A model generated the notes under the pieces. That model was not told the DNA's origin. It saw only the letters and a program-made list of their open reading frames with translations, and searched no databases. DNA of 64,000 bases from Moraxella sp. ZY210820 (GTDB lineage: Bacteria > Pseudomonadota > Gammaproteobacteria > Pseudomonadales > Moraxellaceae). Numbering within the stretch: the first letter of the stretch is position 1; the number at the start of each line of letters is the position of its first letter. Shown piece by piece: positions 28,668 through 34,941 of this stretch. A program made the translations under genes and the position numbers. The stretch spans positions 1,178,001-1,242,000 of the forward strand of contig NZ_CP089978.1 in the NCBI RefSeq assembly GCF_030674635.1, in the 5' to 3' direction.

Positions 28668-29168
28668 ATGACTCAATTTGTAACATGTGATTTACTTGAT
28701 GATAATCCTGAAAAAAACTTGCAAGTTTTAATTCCAAGTTTAGACGGTAAATTTTTTAAAAGTTATGGCAAACGTAAAACGTTTGGCGGACAAATTGTAA
28801 CCGTAAAATGTTTTGAAGATAATTCTCGTGTAAAAGAATTATTAGCGACTGATGGAACGGGTAAAGTTTTGGTGGTCGATGGTGGTGCATCTATGCGTTG
28901 TGCATTGATGGGCGATTTAATCGCAGAATCAGCAGTTAAAAATCATTGGAATGGTGTCATTATTTACGGTTGTGTGCGTGATGTTGATGCGATTGCTGAA
29001 CTTGACTTAGGTGTACACGCATTGGCGAGTATTCCACAAAAAAGTAACCGTAAAGGCGTTGGGGAAGTGGATATTGATCTTCATTTTGGTCAAGTAACAT
29101 TTAAATCTGGTCATTATGTTTATGCAGACAATAATGGCATTATTGTGTGCGATGAAGCTTTAGTTTAA
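28668..29168 (+). CDS. rraA: RraA family protein (regulator of RNase E activity A)
   Basis: 166-aa protein. TCDLLDDNP at the N-terminus, FGGQIVTVKCFEDNS near 40, VLVVDGGASMRCALMGD near 65-80, GVIIYGCVRDVDAI near 95 and IDLHFGQVTFKSGHYVYADNNGIIV near 138 match RraA. In E. coli RraA binds RNase E and the RhlB helicase and inhibits RNA decay; related proteins include HMG aldolases. It is the last chromosomal gene before the prophage. Confidence 0.93.
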   Translation: MTQFVTCDLLDDNPEKNLQVLIPSLDGKFFKSYGKRKTFGGQIVTVKCFEDNSRVKELLATDGTGKVLVVDGGASMRCALMGDLIAESAVKNHWNGVIIYGCVRDVDAIAELDLGVHALASIPQKSNRKGVGEVDIDLHFGQVTFKSGHYVYADNNGIIVCDEALV

Positions 29169-29198
29169 TTCCTGTCGTTCACATCTAACATTATGCTG

Positions 29199-29230
29199 AT
29201 AAATCGCTAAGTTCACACTTGGCGATTTAT
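29199..29230 (+). terminator. rraA terminator
   Basis: 13-bp stem ATAAATCGCTAAG / CTTGGCGATTTAT (one G-T type mismatch) about 30 bp after the stop codon. The T-run is weak. Confidence 0.6.
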
Positions 29231-29443
29231 GGTATTTATCAATCATAAATTATTTTTTAATCTATTTAAACAATTAACGATAATATTTTGAATACTTGTT
29301 TATCAATAAAAAAGCAATTTTAATTTATAATTTATGAATATACAATGTAATTATTTTCATAAATTAAATGATGTGATATGACAATATAATTTTATCTATT
29401 TAACATAATATTTAAAATATATTATTATAAGCAATGTTTTATG

Positions 29444-29474
29444 ATTTCGCATAATTATCGGAGTTATGTTACAT
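29444..29474 (+). other. Left junction attL / attP1: dif-like site with expanded spacer
   Basis: XerC arm ATTTCGCATAA (29444-29454), 9-nt spacer TTATCGGAG, XerD-like arm TTATGTTACAT (29464-29474). The XerC arm is identical to that of the dif site at the right end. The 9-nt spacer, instead of 6, makes this a poor double-stranded XerCD site, as in CTXphi attP1. Everything right of 29454 should be phage DNA. Confidence 0.8.
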
Positions 29475-29565
29475 GGGCTTGTACATTGCACAAAACGCTT
29501 AATTTATGCTCTATAAATTAAGCGTTTTGTCAATGTTGCTATGCTTGCAAACAGCAAAAGCCCAT
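29473..29565. repeat. Long inverted repeat forming the stem of the folded attP
   Basis: Nested complementary segments: ATGGGCTT (29473-29480) with AAGCCCAT (29558-29565); ACATTG (29483-29488) with CAATGT (29531-29536); and a perfect 17-bp stem 29490-29506 with 29514-29530 around a 7-nt loop. Together with the two flanking dif-like sites it lets single-stranded phage DNA fold so that the sites pair. Confidence 0.85.
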
Positions 29566-29591
29566 TTAGCATAATGTGTATTATGCGACAT
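29564..29591 (-). other. attP2: inverted dif-like XerCD site
   Basis: 28-bp site with two 11-bp arms and a 6-bp centre. Read on the minus strand it is ATGTCGCATAA, TACACA, TTATGCTAAAT, so its orientation is opposite to attP1. Its arms pair with those of attP1 with one mismatch in the XerC arm and two in the XerD arm; 89 bp lie between the sites. Confidence 0.8.
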
Positions 29592-29644
29592 GGTAAATAT
29601 TATAAAAAATACCTTAATTAAAAAATTAATTTGTGGCTAAAAAT

Positions 29645-29752
29645 CGCACGCCATCGACACTCGTCACATCGGCTAGCGATTGCGATGGCGTGGCGTGCGT
29701 GAGCCTTGTCCACGTCATTTAATGGTGGACTTTCGACCGAAGTTTCGGCATT
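29645..29752 (+). other. Phage replication origin, f1-like plus-strand origin
   Basis: A G+C-rich island in A+T-rich DNA with three hairpins: CGCACGCCATCG (29645-29656) with an imperfect complement at 29683-29699; GTCCAC (29708-29713) with GTGGAC (29725-29730); and CCGAA / TTCGG (29737-29748). The middle one, GTCCACGT..TTTAAT.GTGGACT, strongly resembles the f1/M13 plus-strand origin core as I recall it, where gpII nicks near the TTTAAT segment. The first hairpin may be the complementary-strand origin. Confidence 0.72.
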
Positions 29753-29774
29753 TTAGTGTTTTTTTTAACCGTTT

Positions 29775-29969
29775 TTAGTCGTCTTTTCCTAGCACTTCTT
29801 CTCTATATTTTACGACTTCATCAGCTTTTAAATTTTTTAGATGATATTTTATTAGGGCATGAATTATGTCTGATTCTTTCATTACTGTTTTTCGTTCGAT
29901 AATGAATTTCATCAAAACTTCTTTCACATCTTCAACTTCATCCGTTCGGATTTTATACACTTTGCTCAT
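29775..29969 (-). CDS. Small ribbon-helix-helix-like putative phage repressor
   Basis: 64-aa protein, the only phage gene on the minus strand, divergent from the replication genes. The sequence pattern (short N-terminal strand KVYKIRTDE, helix VKEVLMKFIIERKTV, turn, helix SDIIHALIKYHLKNL) suggests a ribbon-helix-helix DNA-binding fold. Position and orientation match the lysogeny repressor of filamentous phages such as RstR of CTXphi, though the family differs. The AAGTTACCT repeats over its own leader and the opposite early promoter are likely binding sites. Confidence 0.65.
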   Translation of the reverse strand: MSKVYKIRTDEVEDVKEVLMKFIIERKTVMKESDIIHALIKYHLKNLKADEVVKYREEVLGKDD

Positions 29970-29975
29970 TTTTAA

Positions 29976-30074
29976 AAGTTACCTAGTTAAAAAATTTAAT
30001 TTTAACATTTTAAAAGTATTGACAAGTTACCTTTAAATTTTGTTTAATATATTTAACAAGTTTAAAAGTAACTT
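29976..30074. promoter_or_regulatory. Early phage promoter with operator-like repeats
   Basis: TTGACA at 30019-30024 and TTTAAT at 30043-30048 (18-bp spacing) form a plausible sigma70 promoter toward the replication genes. AAGTTACCT occurs at 29976-29984 and 30024-30032, the second touching the -35 box. An inverted, slightly different copy AAAAGTAACTT lies at 30064-30074 near the transcription start. The first copy overlaps the repressor gene's ribosome binding site. This arrangement suits repression of both directions by the small regulator. Confidence 0.6.
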
Positions 30075-30085
30075 TTCTTGTTGCT

Positions 30086-30146
30086 CTGCAAATCATTCTT
30101 TGACTATGGGGTGGTTTGCAGTTCCATAGTCTAAACATAGTCGGAG
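30086..30146 (+). promoter_or_regulatory. Leader with interlocked inverted repeats (possible pseudoknot) over a ribosome binding site
   Basis: CTGCAAA (30086-30092) pairs with TTTGCAG (30115-30121). GACTATGG (30102-30109), inside that loop, pairs with CCATAGTC (30124-30131) outside it, giving an H-type pseudoknot arrangement. A second copy CATAGTC (30136-30142) abuts the Shine-Dalgarno GGAG (30143-30146), so GACTATG could pair with either copy and expose or block the ribosome site. Confidence 0.55.
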
Positions 30147-30154
30147 TATTTGAA

Positions 30155-30433
30155 ATGAACATTTCACAGAGCCAATCTTTATTAAATCAGATTTCTGAGT
30201 CAAATTTATCTGATGTTGTAAAAACACAGTTACATGGTATGCACTCAAATTTAGAAAGTGCTAAGGGTGTTGTTGATAGCTTGATTGAGTATAAAGCTTT
30301 AAAAACTTATATCATTTGTTTGCGTGATTCTGAACTTTTACCAAGTTACAAGGCTGATATTTGGTTGTCTTTTTCTAAGTTCGTAAATAACAACGTTGCT
30401 AATTTGGCTTTATCTGATAATTTTGATTTATAA
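30155..30433 (+). CDS. Hypothetical phage early protein
   Basis: 92-aa protein starting at ATG 30155, eight bases after GGAG; an upstream in-frame ATG at 30116 lies inside the structured leader. Helical, with LLNQISESNLSDVVKTQLHGMHSNLESAKGVVDSLIEYKALKTYI. No family recognised. It is the first gene of the rightward phage operon and lies directly before rep, so a role in replication control is possible. Confidence 0.7.
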   Translation: MNISQSQSLLNQISESNLSDVVKTQLHGMHSNLESAKGVVDSLIEYKALKTYIICLRDSELLPSYKADIWLSFSKFVNNNVANLALSDNFDL

Positions 30434-30451
30434 ATATTTTTGGACATAACA

Positions 30452-31804
30452 ATGATTGACACTCTCGAACTTTCAATACCTTTTGATGATTCGTTGGTCG
30501 AAACATTAGCAGATGGACGTTTTGCGTTCGTGGGTGTCAATTTACAGGAAATGGATATTATGCTAGGAGCGAGAACAGTCTATTGGGACGATGAAGACGA
30601 AATGAGAACAGGAGAACTATACCACCCATTTGAAAGCCTGCCTACTAATTTTACTGGTATGGCGTGTAAAGTTTATTTTGATAGTTTCTATTATCCCCAT
30701 GTAAAAATTAAAGGCAGTGTCGCTAAGATTATGCAGGGTCATAATGTCTTTGGTACGGATAATTTACAATATTGTGTTACTGAAATGTTATATTGGCTCA
30801 ATAATGCATATCCGTCTTTATACGGTATGCTTGCGGTTCAATGTGCTGAAGTTACTCGCATAGATATTACTTATATGTCTAAAGTACAGAGCGAAAAAAT
30901 TGTACGTCAAATTATCGACTTTTTAAGTCGTGTCAATAACGGTCATACTAAAGCGACCAATGATAAAAAATACGAAACTACAGCATATTGGGGCGGTGCT
31001 ACATCACGTCTGTTACGTCTTAAATGCTATGGCAAATATGAAGAGTTTAAATCTCAACTTGATGAGTACAAAAATAAAGCGGAAAAGGGCGATAGTCAAG
31101 CGTTGAAAATTGTTAAAGCGATGAGTGATGTACGTTTACTAGAGATGGCTCGTAATAGCTTACGATGGGAAGCAACATTTTTAAAACGTTATTTACAGCG
31201 TAATAACTTGCCCACCAATGCTTTTGAATTAATCAATGTCCAAAAGAAAGATAGCAACCTATTTAAAAATTTATGGTTTAAAGGTTTTGGCAATATATTT
31301 CAAGCGTTAAAAGGTCAAGAGATGAAGTTAGTGAATGATGATGAAGTATTGAACAAGATTAAAAATGCCTTTGGCGTGGTGCAACGTGAAAAGTTAAAAA
31401 GTCCATTGAGTAAGTGGCATTATCGCTATATGCGACAAATTGAATGCTACCAAATGAACCGATTTAATTTATTGTTTTTAAATAAAAAAATCAAGTTTGG
31501 CTATCGTAAAGCTAATAATCTTTACGACTTTTATCGTTCGTTGAAATTAGATGGCTATGATGTGGTGCAATCAAGCGGGCGTTATAGCCGTTCTCGATTT
31601 AATGAATTAGTTAAGGATTTAACGAGTGTAGGCTTTTCTAAGTCCTATTTACAGAATTTACATGCTGATAGTAATACAGAAATTATTCAAATTGTAGATG
31701 TGATTAACATTGATTTCGAACATCAAACCCCTGATTGGTGGGTAGAACCAATTCCAACGCCTATGAGAATGGCAGTTAATGAAAGTTATTTAGATGTTGC
31801 TTAA
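30452..31804 (+). CDS. Filamentous phage replication initiation protein (gpII/X-like, Phage_CRI family)
   Basis: 450-aa protein. ATG 30452 was chosen over a TTG at 30440. N-terminal features of the phage replication protein family: YFDSFYYPHVKIKGSVAKIMQGHNVFG (residues about 75-101; key part KIKGSVAK..GHN.FG) and TRIDIT (135-140). The C-terminal half (LLFLNKKIKFGYRKANNLYDFYRSLK) matches the Phage_X region. Expected to nick the plus-strand origin at about 29.7 kb and start rolling-circle replication. Confidence 0.85.
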   Translation: MIDTLELSIPFDDSLVETLADGRFAFVGVNLQEMDIMLGARTVYWDDEDEMRTGELYHPFESLPTNFTGMACKVYFDSFYYPHVKIKGSVAKIMQGHNVFGTDNLQYCVTEMLYWLNNAYPSLYGMLAVQCAEVTRIDITYMSKVQSEKIVRQIIDFLSRVNNGHTKATNDKKYETTAYWGGATSRLLRLKCYGKYEEFKSQLDEYKNKAEKGDSQALKIVKAMSDVRLLEMARNSLRWEATFLKRYLQRNNLPTNAFELINVQKKDSNLFKNLWFKGFGNIFQALKGQEMKLVNDDEVLNKIKNAFGVVQREKLKSPLSKWHYRYMRQIECYQMNRFNLLFLNKKIKFGYRKANNLYDFYRSLKLDGYDVVQSSGRYSRSRFNELVKDLTSVGFSKSYLQNLHADSNTEIIQIVDVINIDFEHQTPDWWVEPIPTPMRMAVNESYLDVA

Positions 31805-31815
31805 GGAGCATATTT

Positions 31816-32106
31816 ATGAGTTTATCAATCCGTACCGCCAAAATGGTGGTTGTACCAGAAAGTTATGAAGCTAAAAATGGCGTGAATTATACCACGACTA
31901 TTTTTGAGCCTACTCAATATAATCTAAAGGTTAGCCCAGAAGCTAAAGACCCTGTAAAAATTAAAGAATTGCTAGATAAAGCGATTGAGGACGGTTTACA
32001 AGTTGATATTGAATTTAATCAAATTAAAGACCGTTGGGGCAATACAACATTAATGATTTATGATGCTACTGTCGTTCCTAAATCTATGCCACAGGCTAAG
32101 TCTTAG
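31816..32106 (+). CDS. Putative phage ssDNA-binding protein (gpV-like)
   Basis: 96-aa protein with a beta-rich sequence (IRTAKMVVVPESY, YTTTIFEPTQYNLKV, LQVDIEFNQIKDRWGNTTLMIYDATVV). Its size, composition and position immediately after rep match the single-stranded DNA-binding proteins of filamentous phages, which coat the new plus strand before assembly and may repress translation. AAGGAG precedes the start. Call is by context more than by motif. Confidence 0.6.
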   Translation: MSLSIRTAKMVVVPESYEAKNGVNYTTTIFEPTQYNLKVSPEAKDPVKIKELLDKAIEDGLQVDIEFNQIKDRWGNTTLMIYDATVVPKSMPQAKS

Positions 32107-32119
32107 AAAGGAGTAAATT

Positions 32120-32167
32120 ATGATTGGTCCAGATGATGATACTGTAATTGTAGTTCCGATAGGCTAA
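32120..32167 (+). CDS. Possible 15-aa phage micro-ORF
   Basis: Reads MIGPDDDTVIVVPIG after a very good ribosome site (AAGGAG, 32108-32113). Its stop is 2 bp before the next ATG. It may be a real tiny gene or a leader that couples translation of the next one. Confidence 0.35.
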   Translation: MIGPDDDTVIVVPIG

Positions 32168-32169
32168 AA

Positions 32170-32319
32170 ATGAAAACGATTGAATTAAATCAGCGTGAAA
32201 TCGAATTTCTTAAATCAATTTTGAATGAAGAGATTAATAAATTTGATGTAAAAAATTCAGATGATGAAGCTGAATATCGTTATGATACTGCTTGCGATAT
32301 TCTTGGAATGCTTGAATAA
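32170..32319 (+). CDS. Hypothetical small acidic phage protein
   Basis: 49-aa protein: MKTIELNQREIEFLKSILNE at the start, an acidic middle and CDILGMLE at the end. Predicted helical, soluble. It fills the gap between the ssDNA-binding gene and the first membrane ORF in the same orientation. Unknown function. Confidence 0.55.
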   Translation: MKTIELNQREIEFLKSILNEEINKFDVKNSDDEAEYRYDTACDILGMLE

Positions 32320-32332
32320 AAGGTTTTAAGAA

Positions 32333-32563
32333 ATGCACCTTTTTATTCCTATTTCTGCATTTTTTTCTTTGTTTTTTTTGCTTTATATTCATTCATATTC
32401 TATTGAAAAAGAAGCTTTAGCAAAAAAGATTTTCTCTGATAAAACTTGTTTGATGGTTGAAAACCATTATAAATCAACATTCTTTTTATCAGATGTAAAA
32501 CAGGTTTATAAGTGCCGTGATGGTGTTTATGAAATTAATTATGATTTAGAAAAATATCGTTAA
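32333..32563 (+). CDS. Hypothetical phage membrane protein
   Basis: 76-aa protein with one N-terminal membrane segment (IPISAFFSLFFLLYIHSY, residues about 5-22) and a hydrophilic tail. In filamentous phages the region before the major coat gene encodes small virion tip or assembly proteins, so this is a candidate for such a role. Unrecognised family. Confidence 0.6.
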   Translation: MHLFIPISAFFSLFFLLYIHSYSIEKEALAKKIFSDKTCLMVENHYKSTFFLSDVKQVYKCRDGVYEINYDLEKYR

Positions 32564-32575
32564 AGGTTTTAATAA

Positions 32576-32764
32576 ATGCAATACGTTTGCAACCGACTTA
32601 TACAAAACGTATGTATTGAATGGGCAGAGTATAAGGCTGTTAGCTGGGTTGATATGCTCGCAATTAACAAGCAAGAAATGTATATGTTGATGGGTGCGAT
32701 ACTTGGTATCTATTCTGTTGTCATGGCATTTATTGCATTTAATAACTTTGTTAAGAGGGCTTAA
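32576..32764 (+). CDS. Hypothetical phage membrane protein, minor coat candidate
   Basis: 62-aa protein with a C-terminal membrane segment (LMGAILGIYSVVMAFIAFNNF, split about residues 38-58) followed by KRA. Located 3 bp before the major coat gene. Size and topology suit a minor tip protein, but sequence does not prove it. Confidence 0.6.
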   Translation: MQYVCNRLIQNVCIEWAEYKAVSWVDMLAINKQEMYMLMGAILGIYSVVMAFIAFNNFVKRA

Positions 32765-32767
32765 ATT

Positions 32768-33073
32768 ATGGGTAATGCTTATAATTTGAATCAAAATGTA
32801 GTAGCGGTTCAGTATGATGAACATTCAAAAACTACATTTATGCAACGTACTAAAAACTTTTTTGGACGTGCAAAACAATCTTTAGCGGTTGGTGTTGCAG
32901 GTGCAAGCGGTTTAGTACTTACACAAAATGCAGTCGCTGCGGAACTTGATTTCTCGGGTGCTACTGAAGAGTTGTCAGGCGTTAAAACTACGATTGTAGC
33001 AATTATTGGTGCACTTGTAGTCTTAGTCGGAATTGGCTTAGCTTGGAAGTACTTCAAGCGTACTGCACACTAA
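32768..33073 (+). CDS. Major coat protein (gpVIII-like)
   Basis: 101-aa precursor. Residues 59-101 have the classic layout of an inovirus major coat protein: acidic N-terminus ELDFSGATEELSG, a hydrophobic span TTIVAIIGALVVLVGIGLAW, and a basic end KYFKRTAH. Signal peptidase cleavage is expected after A58 (QNAVAA). The presequence is unusually long because 30-odd residues precede the basic/hydrophobic signal part. The start is supported by GAGGG upstream; an internal ATG at 32840 lacks a ribosome site. Confidence 0.88.
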   Translation: MGNAYNLNQNVVAVQYDEHSKTTFMQRTKNFFGRAKQSLAVGVAGASGLVLTQNAVAAELDFSGATEELSGVKTTIVAIIGALVVLVGIGLAWKYFKRTAH

Positions 33074-33083
33074 GGTGTAACAT

Positions 33084-33164
33084 ATGGTCGAAGAATCTGT
33101 ATTGTATTGGGTACCTGTTATTGTTTTATGGCTTGCATTACATATTCTTGCTACAAAACTTTAA
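33084..33164 (+). CDS. Tiny hydrophobic phage protein (gpVII/IX-like candidate)
   Basis: 26 residues: MVEESVLYWVPVIVLWLALH followed by ILATKL. AAGG-type ribosome site at 33072-33075. A short acidic N-terminus plus one membrane span and a Lys near the end, right after the major coat gene, fits the very small minor coat proteins at the end of filamentous virions. Confidence 0.55.
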   Translation: MVEESVLYWVPVIVLWLALHILATKL

Positions 33165-33186
33165 TATATGATACAGGTTTTTTACC

Positions 33187-34626
33187 ATGAAATTAAGTCA
33201 TTTATTTTTATCAGTTTTTTTATTTTTATTAGTTTCAAATGCTAATGCTAATGCTTTTAAATTGGGCTCTAGCGGTAAAGGTGATTTGAATATTCGTGGT
33301 GTTTTGGACGGTCATGATTCTTCAGGTTCAGATATATATGGTGAAGCACCTGATGCCATTTTTAAGGGTAAGTCTGTTACTTCATGTTCAAATGCTGTTT
33401 CTATTTATAATGCTTATTATCAAGATTTCGAAAGGAAAAGAGCTAAAGGATTAAATTTAGATTATACTCCTGTTCCTAGTATTGTTTATAAGGGGCAGTA
33501 CTATTTGGGGGATAATAATACGTATGGTATATATCTTGAGTGTTATGTTGATAATTTTATATTTAATAGTATATTAATTAAAAAAGTTCGTAATCCTGAT
33601 AGTGATTGGGGTAACTGTCCTAAGGGCTTAACTGGTTCGATGTTATTTAATGAAAGTCCGAATAAGGGCTATAGTTGCCTCGGTGCTGATGCTCGAAGTA
33701 AGATAGATGGTCGTTTTTTACATGGCTGTCAAGTACAGTTTAATGAAGTATTAACACTTAAAAAACCGATTGATGGTAATCGTTATCAAGGAGAATATTC
33801 TACAACAGGTCAAACTTGTTCGTCAGGTATTCCGCAAGGCTCTGAAAATCCAAAAGAGAAAGAACCTAAACAACCAACACCACCCAAAGACCCTCCAAAA
33901 GACAACCCCAAAGAACCCGATTGCCCATCAGGTCATAATAGTGGTACGTTTAATGGTAAGTTAATTTGTGTTCCAAAAGTTCCAGATGCTCCGAATACTC
34001 CGCCTAGCGATGATAATTCTAAGTCTGATGACACTAAAAAAGATGAGAACAAGCCGAATGAACCTAAAGACACAACTAATCCGCCTAATGAGAATAATCC
34101 TGCAAATCCTACAAATAATAACGGTTCCGCTAATGGGGGCGGTTCTAGCGGTGGTGGTAATCATTCTAATAGCGGTGGGGGTGCTAACAATGGCTCGCCA
34201 AATGGGGCTAATAACGGTTCCGCTAATGGGGGTATGAGTGGCGATAATACAGGCTCTAGCGGTACTGGTACAGACGGCACAGGCGAAAAAGACGGCAACG
34301 GCAAAGATGATAAAGACGGCAACGGCATATTAGATTTTTTAAAAGATTTATTTAAAGATGATGTAAATAATCATATTCCACAAGATACAAATTTGGAATT
34401 TCCAACGCCTAATTTGCCAAAACCAAATACAAATTTAAGTTATAGTGCTTATTGTCCTGCTCCATTAACTGTACCTTATAACTTTGCGGGGGTAAGCGGT
34501 ACGATGGAATTTACTTTTGAGTATATTTGTCGAATTTGTGAATTTTTACGTCCTGTTGTCATTGCAGTATCTACTTTTTTATCTGCTTTGATTGTATCAG
34601 GTGTAACAACTCGGAGTAATAGTTAA
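33187..34626 (+). CDS. TspB/pIII-like adsorption (minor coat) protein
   Basis: 479-aa protein. Signal peptide residues 1-22 (ends NANANA). The N-terminal half (to about 215) has paired Cys residues and should bind the receptor. A Pro/Lys-rich linker (about 215-300) leads to an Asn/Gly/Ser-rich low-complexity linker (about 300-385). The C-terminal part has CPAPLTVPYNF and CRICEFLRPVVIAVSTFLSALIVSG, the latter a membrane anchor, as in the Neisseria phage TspB family. Such proteins sit at the virion tip and decide host range. It overlaps the next gene by TAATG. Confidence 0.8.
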   Translation: MKLSHLFLSVFLFLLVSNANANAFKLGSSGKGDLNIRGVLDGHDSSGSDIYGEAPDAIFKGKSVTSCSNAVSIYNAYYQDFERKRAKGLNLDYTPVPSIVYKGQYYLGDNNTYGIYLECYVDNFIFNSILIKKVRNPDSDWGNCPKGLTGSMLFNESPNKGYSCLGADARSKIDGRFLHGCQVQFNEVLTLKKPIDGNRYQGEYSTTGQTCSSGIPQGSENPKEKEPKQPTPPKDPPKDNPKEPDCPSGHNSGTFNGKLICVPKVPDAPNTPPSDDNSKSDDTKKDENKPNEPKDTTNPPNENNPANPTNNNGSANGGGSSGGGNHSNSGGGANNGSPNGANNGSANGGMSGDNTGSSGTGTDGTGEKDGNGKDDKDGNGILDFLKDLFKDDVNNHIPQDTNLEFPTPNLPKPNTNLSYSAYCPAPLTVPYNFAGVSGTMEFTFEYICRICEFLRPVVIAVSTFLSALIVSGVTTRSNS

Positions 34627-34907
34627 TGTGGGGTTTGCTTGCTCGACTGCTGACAGGCTTATCACGTGGATTTCTTAAGAATGTATTGCTTGGAGCTGGT
34701 CTTATGCTTGGCTCTTATGCTATTGTGATGATTACATTTAATCAAGCAGTAGAAGCAGTTCGTTCATCTATGGGGGCTATACCTGCTGATGTATTGGCAT
34801 TGATTAGTCTAGCAGGCTTTGACCATGCCATGAGTATTATTTTAGGTGCAGTGGCTACACGAATTACACTTAATCAAGAAAAATTGTTTATTAAGAAAGC
34901 AAGTTAA
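34626..34907 (+). CDS. DUF2523 family minor coat protein (pVI-like)
   Basis: 93-aa membrane protein with two to three hydrophobic spans and the DUF2523 pattern GFDHAMSIILGAVATRITLNQ at the end. DUF2523 proteins lie between the adsorption protein and Zot in many inoviruses and correspond to pVI. Start overlaps the previous stop (TAATG), indicating coupled translation. Confidence 0.85.
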   Translation: MWGLLARLLTGLSRGFLKNVLLGAGLMLGSYAIVMITFNQAVEAVRSSMGAIPADVLALISLAGFDHAMSIILGAVATRITLNQEKLFIKKAS

Positions 34908-34941
34908 GTTATTGAAATTAAAAGTTATAGTTGATTGAATT

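Noticed and set aside
29411..29443. A further dif-like site left of attL
   Set aside because: The A+T-rich stretch has AACATAATA-like pieces but lacks paired arms at the right spacing.
33961..34237. Overlapping frames of 67-89 aa on both strands inside the adsorption protein gene
   Set aside because: They come from the low-complexity linker DNA, have no ribosome sites and encode skewed compositions; the long frame has a signal peptide, linker and anchor.
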